Shown: piece after piece, positions 7,714 to 16,074 of the stretch
Numbering within the stretch: the stretch's first letter is position 1
Layout: each line of letters starts with the position of its first letter
NCBI RefSeq assembly: GCF_026242055.1
Contig: NZ_JAPJDL010000006.1
Span: forward strand, 1-64,000
Length of the DNA: 64,000 nt
Reading direction: 5' to 3'
Origin: Lentzea sp. NEAU-D7
Lineage (GTDB): Bacteria; Actinomycetota; Actinomycetes; Mycobacteriales; Pseudonocardiaceae
Program-made: the position numbers and the translations under genes
The notes under the pieces: model-generated
What the model saw: only the letters and a program-made list of their open reading frames with translations
Told to the model about the DNA's origin: nothing
The model's database searches: none

Positions 7714-8523
7714 ATGGAATCGTTTCCGCGGATCGACTTCTTCGAGCTGCACGACCTCGACGGCACCCCGCCCGTGCTGCGGACCCTGCACACCGAGTCG
7801 ATCATGACGATCTACCGGCTGACGGACGCCGCACGCGAGTACGCGCGGCCGCTGGCGCTGGCGTTGCGGTCGGGAGCGAACCACCGGATCGTCGATCTCT
7901 GCGCGGGTTCGGGCGGGCCGGTGCCGCTGATCCAGCGGCGGCTGCACGCGCAGGGCGTCCACACCCAGGTGACGCTGACGGACCTCGTGCCGAACGTGCC
8001 CGCGTTCGAGCGCGCCGCCGCCCGGAACCGGCGCCGGCTGCCCGACCCGTGCTGCTCGGTGGACCACGTGCCCACGCCCGTCGACGCCACCGACTGCCGG
8101 CTGGAAGGAACGCGGACGATCTACGGCGCCTTCCACCACTTCCCGCCCGCGCTGGCCACCCGGATGCTGCAGAACGCCGTCGACACCCGGCAGCCGATGG
8201 TCGTCGTGGACACCAAGCGGTCGTGGCTCTACGTGCTCGTCTTCCCGTTCTTCCTCACACTGGCCGTGCTGCTCGCTGCACCGTTCCAGCGCAACCCCCT
8301 GCCGCGGTACCTGCTGCGACTGGCGCTGACCTACGTCGTGCCGGTGCTGCCGTTCATGATGTTCTTCGACAGCGTCGTGTCGTTCCTGCGGATGTACGGA
8401 CGCGCGGAACTGCGGCGGATCGTCGACGGCCTGGACGGCACCGAGTCGTTCGAGTGGACGATCGGCGTCGAACCCGGCTTCACGGGAGCCCAGTACCTGA
8501 TCGGGATCCCGCGCCGGGAGTGA
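7714..8523 (+). CDS. class I SAM methyltransferase-like protein with membrane segments
   Basis: 269 residues. IVDLCAGSGGPVPLIQRRL (about 59-77) matches motif I of Rossmann-fold SAM methyltransferases, and VTLTDLVPN fits the acidic strand-2 motif. The middle contains two hydrophobic stretches (LYVLVFPFFLTLAVLLAAPF and LALTYVVPVLPFMMFF), unusual for a soluble methyltransferase and suggesting membrane attachment. The substrate is unknown. It lies between the rpsT terminator and the 3' end of holA, 12 bases from convergent holA. It could be a lipid or isoprenoid methyltransferase (speculative). Confidence 0.65.
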   Translation: MESFPRIDFFELHDLDGTPPVLRTLHTESIMTIYRLTDAAREYARPLALALRSGANHRIVDLCAGSGGPVPLIQRRLHAQGVHTQVTLTDLVPNVPAFERAAARNRRRLPDPCCSVDHVPTPVDATDCRLEGTRTIYGAFHHFPPALATRMLQNAVDTRQPMVVVDTKRSWLYVLVFPFFLTLAVLLAAPFQRNPLPRYLLRLALTYVVPVLPFMMFFDSVVSFLRMYGRAELRRIVDGLDGTESFEWTIGVEPGFTGAQYLIGIPRRE

Positions 8524-8535
8524 TCCGGCGGAGGG

Positions 8536-9504
8536 TCAGCGGCGGCTGTGCGCGGCCACGATCCGGAGCACGGCGCGCTCCAGCGCGTAGTCGGCGTCGG
8601 CCGCCACGCCCTTCACGTCGGCGTTGAGCCCCGCGACCACCTGCATGGCGTCGGCGAGACCCGACTGGTCCCAGCCGCGGGACTGGGCCTGCGCCTTCTT
8701 GATCTTCCACGGCGGCATGCCGAGCGGCCCGGCCAGGCTGAACGGGTCGGCGCGGCCCACCGCGGACACGCGCGCGACCGTGCGCACCGCGTCCGCCAGC
8801 GCGTCCGCGACCAGCACGTGCGGCACGCCGAGCTGCATGGCCCAGCGCAACGCCTCCATGGCGCCCGCCCGGTCACCGACCACGGCCTTCTCCGCGACGG
8901 CGAACCCCGTCACCTCGGCCTTGCCCTGGTGGTAGCGGCGGATCTCCTCGACCGTCACCTTGCCGTCGGTGTCGGAGACGAGCTGCGACGAGGCCGCGGC
9001 GAGCTCGCGCAGGTTCGTGCCCACGGCGTCGATGAGCGTGGCGACGGCCTCGGAGTCGATCTTGCCGCCCGCACGCCGCACCTCGTTGCGCACGAACGCC
9101 TCGCGATCACCCTGCTTGGTGACCTTGGCGCACTCGGTGACCGCGGCGCCGGCCTTCTTCAGCTGGCCGGGCAGGTCCTTGGCCGCCTTGCTGCGACCAC
9201 CGCCCGTGTGCACGACGACGAGCGTGACGCCGTCCGCGGGTGCCTTGACGTAGGAGAGCACCATGTCGGCGACCTCCTTGCTGATGTCCTGCCCGTTCTG
9301 CAGGACGATCACGCGACCCTCCGCGAACAGCGACGGGCTCACCAGTTCGGCCAGCTCGGGAGGCGTGAGATCAGTCACCTGGACGCGGGTCAGGTCGGCG
9401 GTCGGATCGACCTCTCGTGCGGCCTCGAGAGCCGCCCGAACAGCGCGTTCGACCAGCAACTCCTCCTCACCGACGATGAGGTGCAGTGACTCCGGTGCGC
9501 TCAC
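8536..9504 (-). CDS. holA: DNA polymerase III subunit delta
   Basis: 322 residues from GTG 9504, which has ggaag 9 bases upstream; an ATG at 9513 is an alternative. The protein matches the HolA family: LHLIVGEEELLVERAVRAAL at the start, a middle region with VTLVVVHTGGGRSKAAKDL, and a helical C-terminal collar (MPPWKIKKAQAQSRGWDQ). Delta is the wrench of the clamp loader that opens the beta sliding clamp. Lying downstream of comEC in the minus-strand order, it keeps the conserved comEC-holA-rpsT synteny, although thrC is inserted between comEC and holA. Confidence 0.93.
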   Translation of the reverse strand: MSAPESLHLIVGEEELLVERAVRAALEAAREVDPTADLTRVQVTDLTPPELAELVSPSLFAEGRVIVLQNGQDISKEVADMVLSYVKAPADGVTLVVVHTGGGRSKAAKDLPGQLKKAGAAVTECAKVTKQGDREAFVRNEVRRAGGKIDSEAVATLIDAVGTNLRELAAASSQLVSDTDGKVTVEEIRRYHQGKAEVTGFAVAEKAVVGDRAGAMEALRWAMQLGVPHVLVADALADAVRTVARVSAVGRADPFSLAGPLGMPPWKIKKAQAQSRGWDQSGLADAMQVVAGLNADVKGVAADADYALERAVLRIVAAHSRR

Positions 9505-9593
9505 GCTCCGCATCTTCCCACGTCCCGGATCGTGGACGTCGGTGGATGCGCGACGGACTGTTGCCGTAGCTTGGTGACCACAACTGAACACCG

Positions 9594-9733
9594 CTCATCC
9601 AGAGGGGCAGAGGGAACGGCCCGAAGAAGCCCCGGCAACCGGCGTCAGCGCCATGTGCAGAGCTCTGTGCTCAGCACGATGCAGACGATCACGGTGCCAA
9701 TTCCGACCCGTTCGATTTCGCGGGAAAGATGAG
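9594..9733 (+). promoter_or_regulatory. SAM-I (S-box) riboswitch upstream of thrC
   Basis: P1 arms ctcatc (9594-9599) and gatgag (9728-9733) enclose the S-box core: gaggggcagagggaacggcc, then cgaagaagccccggcaacc, and ggtgccaattcc (9693-9704). P3 carries an insertion relative to short S-boxes. The last three bases of P1 are the first three of the SD gaggag (9731-9736). SAM binding would therefore stabilise P1 and hide the thrC ribosome site, suggesting translational control. S-boxes normally govern methionine/SAM genes. Control of threonine synthase fits competition for the shared precursor O-phosphohomoserine. Confidence 0.88.
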
Positions 9734-9746
9734 GAGATACCTCGCG

Positions 9747-11003
9747 ATGACTGCTGTCACTGTGCCCACGAGCACGAAGTTCGACCTCGGCCCTGCCCGG
9801 GCACTGCTGTGCCGGGAATGTGGCAACGAAACCCCTCTCGCTCCTGAGTACGCCTGTCTCGAGTGTTTCGGGCCGCTGGAAGTGGCCTACGACTTCGGGA
9901 AGATCCGGCGCGAGGACATCGAGGCCGGCCCCAGGTCGATCTGGCGCTACCGCGGCCTCCTCCCCGTTCCGTCCTCTGTGGAACAGCACCCGAACACCGA
10001 TCCCGGCGGCACCCGCCTGGTCGAGGCCCACAACCTCGCCAAGGCCCTGGGCGTCCGCAAGATCTGGGTGAAGGACGACACCGGCAACCCCACGCACTCG
10101 TTCAAGGACCGTGTCGTCGGCGTCGCGCTCGCCGCCGCCCGCGAACTCGGCTTCAAGGTGCTGGCCTGCCCGTCCACCGGCAACCTGGCGAACGCCGTCG
10201 CCGCGGCCGCCGCCCGTGCGGGCTGGAAGTCAGTCGTTCTCGTCCCCTCCAACCTCGAGCGCGCCAAGATCCTCATGAGCGCCGTCTACGAAGGCGCCCT
10301 GATCGCCGTCGACGGCAACTACGACGACGTCAACCGCCTCGCCCAGGAGCTCGCCGCGGAGAACGAGGACTGGGCGTTCGTGAACGTCAACGTCCGCCCG
10401 TACTACGCGGAGGGCTCGAAGACGCTCGGCTACGAGGTCGCCGAGCAGCTCGGCTGGCGCCTGCCCGACCAGATCGTCGTGCCGATCGCGTCCGGCTCGC
10501 AGCTCACCAAGGTCGACAAGGCGTTCCGCGAGCTCGGCCAGCTCGACCTCGTCGAAGCCACGCCGTACAAGGTGTTCGGCGCGCAGGCCACCGGCTGCTC
10601 CCCGATCTCCGCCGCGTTCAAGGCGGGCCACGACGTCATCCGCCCGGTCCGCCCGGACACCATCGCCCGCTCGCTGGCGATCGGCGCCCCGGCCGACGGC
10701 CCGTACGTGCTCGACGCGGTGCGCCGCACCAACGGCGCCATCGACGACGTCACCGACGAAGAGGTCGTCGAGGGCATCAAGCTGCTCGCCCGGACCGAGG
10801 GCATCTTCGCCGAGACCGCCGGCGGCGTGACCGTCGCGACGGCGAAGAAGCTCTTCGAGTCGGGCCAGCTCGACCCCGACGCCGAGACCGTGCTGCTGAT
10901 CACCGGCGACGGCCTCAAGACCCTCGACGCGCTCGGCGACACGATCGGCCCGCGCGCGACGGTCCCGCCGTCAGCCGAGGCCGTCATCAAGGCACTGGGT
11001 TAA
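9747..11003 (+). CDS. thrC: threonine synthase
   Basis: 418 residues from ATG 9747, preceded by gaggag. An N-terminal zinc-ribbon-like segment (LLCRECGNETPL then YACLECFGPLEV) precedes the PLP fold type II domain. The PLP lysine lies in HSFKDRVVGVALAAA, followed by the phosphate loop CPSTGNLANAVAA. It converts O-phosphohomoserine to threonine. Expression is probably under the S-box just upstream. The TAA overlaps the TAA of the long comEC frame on the other strand (shared ttaa). An upstream ATG at 9729 lies inside riboswitch P1 and is unlikely. Confidence 0.94.
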   Translation: MTAVTVPTSTKFDLGPARALLCRECGNETPLAPEYACLECFGPLEVAYDFGKIRREDIEAGPRSIWRYRGLLPVPSSVEQHPNTDPGGTRLVEAHNLAKALGVRKIWVKDDTGNPTHSFKDRVVGVALAAARELGFKVLACPSTGNLANAVAAAAARAGWKSVVLVPSNLERAKILMSAVYEGALIAVDGNYDDVNRLAQELAAENEDWAFVNVNVRPYYAEGSKTLGYEVAEQLGWRLPDQIVVPIASGSQLTKVDKAFRELGQLDLVEATPYKVFGAQATGCSPISAAFKAGHDVIRPVRPDTIARSLAIGAPADGPYVLDAVRRTNGAIDDVTDEEVVEGIKLLARTEGIFAETAGGVTVATAKKLFESGQLDPDAETVLLITGDGLKTLDALGDTIGPRATVPPSAEAVIKALG

Positions 11004-13810
11004 CCACCACCTCCCCCGGCTCGGAGACGCGCTCGCGTCTCCGAGCCGTCGCACGTCCGGACGGCCCGGCTCACAACGAGATCGCGTCCGTCTTGAGCCA
11101 GCCCGTGCGCGGAAACCGTTGCAGGCCTTCCACCACGTGCGGCCCAGCCGGTTCCACGGTCGCGCGCCACGCCACAATCCGTTGCGGCCACGGGGCTTCC
11201 GCCTTGAGCGCGTTGTAGTGGTAGTCGTGCCACACGTCCGGCGCGACCCGCAGAGCGTCGTCGAACACGCGCTCCGACACGAGGTCGTACGCCTCCTCCG
11301 GTGTCGCCGCCTTCGTCGGCGGCAGCGCGTGGGTGATCACCGCCTTGTGCGTGACGGCGCGTGTGCCGTCGCCGAGTGTTTCGCAGATGTAGTATCCGAA
11401 ATCGGGTTTCAGCTCGTCGTGCGGCCACGGCGTCGCCGTGTAGTTCGTCTGCCACAGCGCCCACGCGAGACCCGGCGTGCCACCGGGGATCGGGTAACGC
11501 GCGTTGAACAACCTGACCCAGACCATCTCTTCTCCTTCGTACGATTCGGTTCCCCGGCAACACCGCCAGGTCGCCGTCCACGTCCGTGCGCAACACCAAC
11601 GCACCTCCCGTCCGCAGGACGTCGATGACGTGCGGACTCGGGTGCCCGTACCTGTTGCCCGCGCCGACGCTCACCAGCGCCACCCGAGGCCGCACGGCCT
11701 TGAGGAACGCGGGCAGCGAGTACCGCGAACCGTGGTGCGGCACCTTGAGCACCTCGGCGCTCAGGTCCCGCTCCACCAGCAACGCCGCCTGGCCGGCCAG
11801 TTCGACATCACCGGTGAGCAACACCCGGCCCGCCCGCGTGTGCGCCCTGAGCACGAGCGAGTAGTCGTTCACCGTCGTGTTCCCGGCCTCGGCGATCGGC
11901 GGCCGCCTCGGCCCCAGCACCTCCAACTCCAGTCCTGGCAGGGCGAACCGCTCGCCCGCCTTCGGCTCCACAACCCGCACGCCGTGAGCACGTGCCCGTT
12001 CGCCGACCTCCCTCCACGCCCACGTGGGCTCCTTGAGCGGACCGACCGCGACCGCCCCCACCGCACGCCCGGTGAGCACGGCGTCGAGTCCGCCGACGTG
12101 GTCCGCGTGCAGGTGCGTCAGCACCACCAGCGGAATCCGCTTGATTCCCAACGTCTTCAGGCACCGGTCGACCGCACCGGGGTCGGGCCCGGTGTCGACC
12201 AGCACCGCCGTGTCCACGTCGTCGGTCGCCAGGACCAGCGCATCGCCCTGGCCCACGTCGCAGCTAACGACCTTCCACCCGTCGGGCGGCCAGACCGGAG
12301 CCACGACTCTCAGCGGCACCAGCACCACGAACCCGCCGACGAGGACCGCGACGACCAACGTCCGCGTCTTCTTGAACCGCAGCAACAACACGACCACCGC
12401 GGTCACCGCCGTCAGCGCGAGCGCACCGGCCCACCCGTCCGGCCAGCCGACCGCCGCACCGGGCACGGCCGACGCCTGCCGCCCGACCGTGATCAGCCAG
12501 CTCACAGCAGGCCCGGCGACGTGGGTGATGACCTCGGCCGCTTGAGGCGAGAGCGGCGCGACGACCGCCGCCAGCACACCCAGCACCGTCGCGGGCGCGA
12601 CCACCGGCCCGGCGACGAGGTTGGCCACCAGCGACACCAGGCTCACCTGCCCGGAGAGCCCGGCCACCAGCGGAGCCGTGGCCAGGCTCGCGGCCATCGG
12701 CACAACAATCGCCTCAGCCAGCCCGTTCGGCACGCCACGCCGTTTGAGCGCCAGCGCCCACTTCGGCGCGACGAGCACCAACGCCGCCGTCGCCACCACG
12801 GACAACGCGAACCCCGGATCACCGCCCAGCGCCGGATCGTGGAGCACCAGGACGAGCACGGCCGTAGCAAGGCTCGGCACCGCGGACCGTTGCCGGCCCA
12901 GCACCAGCGCCAGCAACGCGACGGCACCCATGACCGCGGCCCTGAGCACGCTCGGCTCCGGCCCTGCCAGGACGACGAACCCGGCCAGCGCCACCAGTGC
13001 GGCGAAGGCCGCCGGACGCGGGCCGAGGCGTCTGGTGAGCAGGTAGACCGCCCCGCAGACGATGGCCAGGTTCGCGCCGCTGACCGCGAGCAGGTGGGCG
13101 AGGCCGGCCGTCCGGAACTCCTCCACGATGCGCGGCACCATCTGCTCGGTGTCGCCCACCACGAGGGCCGGCAGAAGCCCGGCTTCCTCGTCGCCGAGGA
13201 CCGTGCTCGCCTCTCTCAGGCCGTCGCGGAGTCCGTCGGCCCAGGTCTGCCAGACCGGCGCCGGCTGGGGGTTGTGCGGCGGACCGCGCACCCGCAACAA
13301 CGCCGATGCCAGGTCACCGCCCCTGGAGGGCGCGAGAGTGCCTTTGGCCGTGACCTTCTGGCCTGGCAACAGATCTCGCCACTTCTCCGCCGGGGCCAGC
13401 AGCACCAGCTGGGCACCGTTCGCCGTCGCTCTGATCACGACGTTCTCGACGCCTGCCTGGGTTCCGCCGAAGCCCGCGGCCCGGATTCCCTTCGGTCTGG
13501 TGGTGAGTTCGACGGTGAGGGTGGTGCTGCGGCCTTCGCCTGCCGCCAGGCGGAGCGGGTGGGACTCGGCTCGCAGCACGTGGCCGCCCACCCAGGCCGC
13601 GGCAATCGGACCGGAGATCAGGAGGGCTATCGCGCAGGTCCTGGTCCACCAGGCTCTTCGCCACGCGATCAGGCCGACTGCTCCTGCCGCCAGGCCGGTG
13701 AGGACCGCCGCCTGCCAGCTTGCGAAGAGGCCGGCGACGGCTGTGGTCCAGACTGCTGCGGCTGCCGGGACCAGGCGGTAGTCGTGGGCTACCGGGTGTT
13801 TGCGGGCCAC
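11000..13810 (-). CDS. comEC: ComEC/Rec2 family competence DNA-channel protein, C terminus abnormal
   Basis: The GTG at 13810 has ggggagg upstream. The N-terminal part is multi-spanning, with a DUF4131-like start and the competence helices (LAHLLAVSGANLAIVCGAVYLL). It is followed by a metallo-beta-lactamase domain with HLHADHVGG, LLTGDVE and VPHHGSRYSLP. ComEC transports single-stranded DNA across the membrane. Family-like sequence ends near GDLAVLPGNRIV (about position 11545, residue about 755). The frame then continues another 180 or so residues of Arg/Gly/Ala-rich shadow sequence through the next gene, stopping only at 11000. A lost stop codon, an indel or a base error is likely. The real end is uncertain. 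Confidence 0.8.
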   Translation of the reverse strand: MARKHPVAHDYRLVPAAAAVWTTAVAGLFASWQAAVLTGLAAGAVGLIAWRRAWWTRTCAIALLISGPIAAAWVGGHVLRAESHPLRLAAGEGRSTTLTVELTTRPKGIRAAGFGGTQAGVENVVIRATANGAQLVLLAPAEKWRDLLPGQKVTAKGTLAPSRGGDLASALLRVRGPPHNPQPAPVWQTWADGLRDGLREASTVLGDEEAGLLPALVVGDTEQMVPRIVEEFRTAGLAHLLAVSGANLAIVCGAVYLLTRRLGPRPAAFAALVALAGFVVLAGPEPSVLRAAVMGAVALLALVLGRQRSAVPSLATAVLVLVLHDPALGGDPGFALSVVATAALVLVAPKWALALKRRGVPNGLAEAIVVPMAASLATAPLVAGLSGQVSLVSLVANLVAGPVVAPATVLGVLAAVVAPLSPQAAEVITHVAGPAVSWLITVGRQASAVPGAAVGWPDGWAGALALTAVTAVVVLLLRFKKTRTLVVAVLVGGFVVLVPLRVVAPVWPPDGWKVVSCDVGQGDALVLATDDVDTAVLVDTGPDPGAVDRCLKTLGIKRIPLVVLTHLHADHVGGLDAVLTGRAVGAVAVGPLKEPTWAWREVGERARAHGVRVVEPKAGERFALPGLELEVLGPRRPPIAEAGNTTVNDYSLVLRAHTRAGRVLLTGDVELAGQAALLVERDLSAEVLKVPHHGSRYSLPAFLKAVRPRVALVSVGAGNRYGHPSPHVIDVLRTGGALVLRTDVDGDLAVLPGNRIVRRRRDGLGQVVQRALPDPRWHAGSRVGAVADELHGDAVAARRAETRFRILHLRNTRRRHTRRHAQGGDHPRAAADEGGDTGGGVRPRVGARVRRRSAGRAGRVARLPLQRAQGGSPVAATDCGVARDRGTGWAARGGRPATVSAHGLAQDGRDLVVSRAVRTCDGSETRARLRAGGGGG
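11017..11048. terminator. intrinsic terminator after thrC
   Basis: cggctcggagacg (11017-11029) and cgtctccgagccg (11036-11048) form a perfect 13-bp stem with a 6-base loop. It lies between convergent thrC and the small minus-strand gene and can serve both directions. Confidence 0.85.
11071..11526 (-). CDS. hypothetical protein downstream of comEC
   Basis: 151 residues from ATG 11526, with an ideal aaggag six bases upstream. The sequence is rich in Trp, Tyr and His (LAWALWQTNYTATPWPHDEL, VWHDYHYNALKAEAPW), has GC-rich third positions and looks genuinely coding. I do not recognise the family, and no signal peptide or membrane segment is seen. It lies wholly inside the unterminated comEC frame (different phase) and just before the terminator at 11017-11048, so it is probably the last gene of the comEA-comEC transcript. 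Confidence 0.7.
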   Translation of the reverse strand: MVWVRLFNARYPIPGGTPGLAWALWQTNYTATPWPHDELKPDFGYYICETLGDGTRAVTHKAVITHALPPTKAATPEEAYDLVSERVFDDALRVAPDVWHDYHYNALKAEAPWPQRIVAWRATVEPAGPHVVEGLQRFPRTGWLKTDAISL

Positions 13811-13904
13811 CTGGGCCTCCCCTGGGTGGTGGGAGGTCTTGGGTCAGGGGTGGGGCTGCCTTGGCGTGGGCGCGGAGGTTTTGGGCTGTGGCGCGGGAGG
13901 GAGT

Positions 13905-14726
13905 GCGGCTGGACTTGGGGGTGCCTGGCTGTGGACTGGTGCCAGGCGGTGTCGATGCGCGGGTGGCGGGTGATGCGAGCTGATGGCATGGCCGACTCCG
14001 ATCGGTGGGTGATGTCGGGTTGTGGGGCGCTTCGCGGCGCCGGGAAGGGCCGGGCCGGTGATCTCGGCCCGGATCGCAGCTGCTTGGGGGTGCCTGGCTG
14101 TGGACTGGTGTCAGGCCGCGTCGATACGTGAGTGACGGGTGACGTGGACTGAAGGCATGGCCGACTCCGATCCGTGCGTGGTGCCGGGTTGTGGGGCGCT
14201 TCGCGGCGCCGGGAAGGGCCGGGCCGGTGATCTCGGCCCGGATCGCGGCTGCTCGGGGGTGCCTGGCTGTGGACTGGTGTCAGGCCGCGTCGATACGTGA
14301 GTGACGGGTGACGTGAATTGAAGGCAAGGCTGACTCCGATCGGTGAGTGGTGCCGGGTTGAGGGTCACTTCGCGGGGCGGAAGCGGGGCCAGGATCACGG
14401 CTGCTTTGGAGGTGGCTGGCTGTGGAGTGGTGCCAGACCGCGGCGGTACGCGAGTGACGGCTGATGCGAGCTGATGCATGGCTGACTCCGATCGGAAAGC
14501 TGTGCCGGGCCTTGGGTCGCGTCGCGGGCCGGGCTGGGATCACGGCACGGATCGCGGCTGCACTTGCGAGTGGCTGGCTGTGAAGCGGTGCCGGGCCGTG
14601 GCGATACGCGAGTGACGGCTGATGCGGACTAACGGCATGGCTGACTCCGATCGGTGAGTGGCGCCGGCTGCGGAGCGCTTGTGGGGCCGAGCCGGGCCGA
14701 TATATGGGCTTGGGATCGCGGCCGGG
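13905..14726. repeat. tandem repeat array of five degenerate 152-169 bp units
   Basis: Five units are anchored at g(c/g)ctggctgtg: 13923, 14092, 14261, 14414 and 14572 (spacings 169, 169, 153, 158). A second anchor, catggc(c/t)gactccgatc, recurs at 13987, 14156, 14325 (degenerate), 14477 and 14636. A partial unit precedes the first, and the last fades out near 14726. Units 1 and 2 share a 7-bp hairpin ccgggcc/ggcccgg (14050-14072 and 14219-14241). The array fills the gap between comEA and comEC. Short open frames occur in it but show no consistent coding signal. The function is unknown. Confidence 0.85.
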
Positions 14727-14762
14727 AGGCGGTCCAGGTGAGTCCAGGGCTGGGGTCGCGGC

Positions 14763-15023
14763 TCAGAACACTTCGGGCGCGTGAGGCTCGATCTGGTGGA
14801 CCGACGGCGAGGGCGGGCGGTAGCCCTTGGCCTCGGTGATGAAGCGGGATTCGCCGGGTGGGTGCGTGGTGTGGCAGATCGAGGTCGGTGCCGTGTGGCG
14901 GTTCTTGTTGTGGCAACAGGTCTGGGCTGTTGCGGCGGGGCTGGGCGGCGAGGCGGCACGGCCGGTTTGGTTGGTGCGGCGCGGGTTCAGGGGTGGTGCA
15001 CGGTTGCGGCGCATATGCGGCAC
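14763..15023 (-). CDS. possible small protein, uncertain
   Basis: An open frame of 86 codons. Its C-terminal half (GESRFITEAKGYRPPSPSVH and the following IEPHAPEVF) has clean GC-rich third positions and balanced composition, unlike the Arg/Pro-rich N-terminal half. It overlaps the end of the preceding small frame (14987-15292) by 37 bases. It could be a small fast-evolving gene, the tail of a decayed or frameshifted gene, or chance. No homology is recognised. Confidence 0.3.
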   Translation of the reverse strand: MPHMRRNRAPPLNPRRTNQTGRAASPPSPAATAQTCCHNKNRHTAPTSICHTTHPPGESRFITEAKGYRPPSPSVHQIEPHAPEVF

Positions 15024-15292
15024 TGCCGTTGTGCGGTGGGTGGCGGGACGGGCGGGGTTGGGTGCGGTGGTGGGGGTGGCGGGAAGGACGCGGCCAGGCG
15101 GTGGCGGAGAGCGGTGGTCAGTGGGCGGCGCCGGCGGCGGGGTGGGGTTCGGGAGCGGTGTAGCGGGAACGCGAGGGCCAGTGGGCGGGCGAGGTGGTTG
15201 GGGTCGGGTGGGAAGTGGTGCGGGCTGGTCAGGTGGCGGTACTGGGCCCTGGTGCGGTGGTAGAGGGCCACGGCCTTCGTCGCGAGGGTCAT
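14987..15292 (-). CDS. possible small protein coupled to comEA
   Basis: 101 codons starting in an ATGA overlap with the comEA stop, the arrangement expected for translational coupling. The first half (TLATKAVALYHRTRAQYRHL) has normal GC-rich third positions. The second half is Pro/Arg-rich and ends with CRICAATVHHP. No family is recognised. It lies between comEA and the repeat array. The coupling supports a gene; the low-complexity composition argues for caution. Confidence 0.4.
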   Translation of the reverse strand: MTLATKAVALYHRTRAQYRHLTSPHHFPPDPNHLARPLALAFPLHRSRTPPRRRRRPLTTALRHRLAASFPPPPPPHPTPPVPPPTAQRQCRICAATVHHP

Positions 15293-15987
15293 GTGTGGAC
15301 CAGGTCGGCCAGCTTGGTGAGCTTCGATTCGCCGATGCCCTCCACGTCGCGGAGCTGGTCCACCGATGCGAACGGGCCCTTGCGGGTGCGGTGCTCGACG
15401 ATGCGTTGAGCCGTCACCGGGCCCACGCCGGGCAGGCCGTCCAGTTCGGTCGCGGTGGCGGAGTTCAGGTTCAGCTTCTGCTGGACCCCGCCGGCCCGCG
15501 GCGCTCCTGCCGGGGGCGGGGGTGGGATGCCCACCGCTATCTGTTCGCCGTCGGTGAGTTTGCGGGCCAGGTTCAGGTTGTGGAGATTTGTGCCCGGCTT
15601 CATGCCTCCGGCGAGGCGGATGGCGTCGGCCACCCGAGCGCCTGACGGTGCTGTGACCAGGCCTGGGGTGGCCACCTCGCCGACCACGTCCACGACCAGT
15701 TCGGGGGCCGGGGCCGTGGTGCTCACCAGGGCCAGGTCCGGGGCCGGTTCGGCGGCGGGGCTCTGCCACCAGCTGCCCAGGCCTATCACCGTGCACGCCA
15801 CGGCCACGCCGAGAGCGAGCAGACCGCGACGCGGGAGGCGCGGCAGGCGGAAGCGGCGGCGGGGCGGGCCGTGCTCGTCCGAGTCCTCTGATCGTGCGTA
15901 GACCAGGGTCGGGTCGGCTCTCACCTTGTCGGCCAGTGCGGCCAGGCGTTCGGTCGGGAGGGAGTCCTGGTGGGAGCGGGGGAACAT
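15289..15987 (-). CDS. comEA: ComEA family DNA-binding competence protein
   Basis: 232 residues. A cytoplasmic Arg-rich N terminus is followed by one membrane segment (GLLALGVAVACTVIGLGSWW, about 54-73), an SLBB-type domain (VVDVVGEVATPGLVTAPSGA) and a C-terminal double helix-hairpin-helix (LNLNSATATELDGLPGVGP onward). This is the standard actinobacterial ComEA layout, slightly extended at the N terminus. It binds incoming double-stranded DNA outside the membrane and hands it to ComEC. comEC normally follows immediately; here 1.5 kb of repeats and small frames separate them. Confidence 0.93.
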   Translation of the reverse strand: MFPRSHQDSLPTERLAALADKVRADPTLVYARSEDSDEHGPPRRRFRLPRLPRRGLLALGVAVACTVIGLGSWWQSPAAEPAPDLALVSTTAPAPELVVDVVGEVATPGLVTAPSGARVADAIRLAGGMKPGTNLHNLNLARKLTDGEQIAVGIPPPPPAGAPRAGGVQQKLNLNSATATELDGLPGVGPVTAQRIVEHRTRKGPFASVDQLRDVEGIGESKLTKLADLVHT

Positions 15988-16074
15988 GCGAGGGACGTTA
16001 CGGAGCGGGAGGGGTGGGGAGGTGGGGTGAGCTCCGAGGCTGTGGATTACTCGCGGGTTGTGGACAGGTCGCGA

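Noticed and set aside
11000-11545. C-terminal extension of ComEC as a genuine new domain
   Set aside because: Its composition is that of an out-of-phase reading of the overlapping gene, which has a better SD and codon pattern.
13905-14726. Repeat array considered as CRISPR
   Set aside because: Units are about 160 bp with no short conserved repeat alternating with unique spacers, and no cas genes are present.
14111-14959. Short minus-strand frames in the repeat array with recurring RHSRIDAA-like peptides
   Set aside because: The peptides recur only because the DNA repeats. There is no SD and composition is Pro/Arg-rich, so they are not called as genes.
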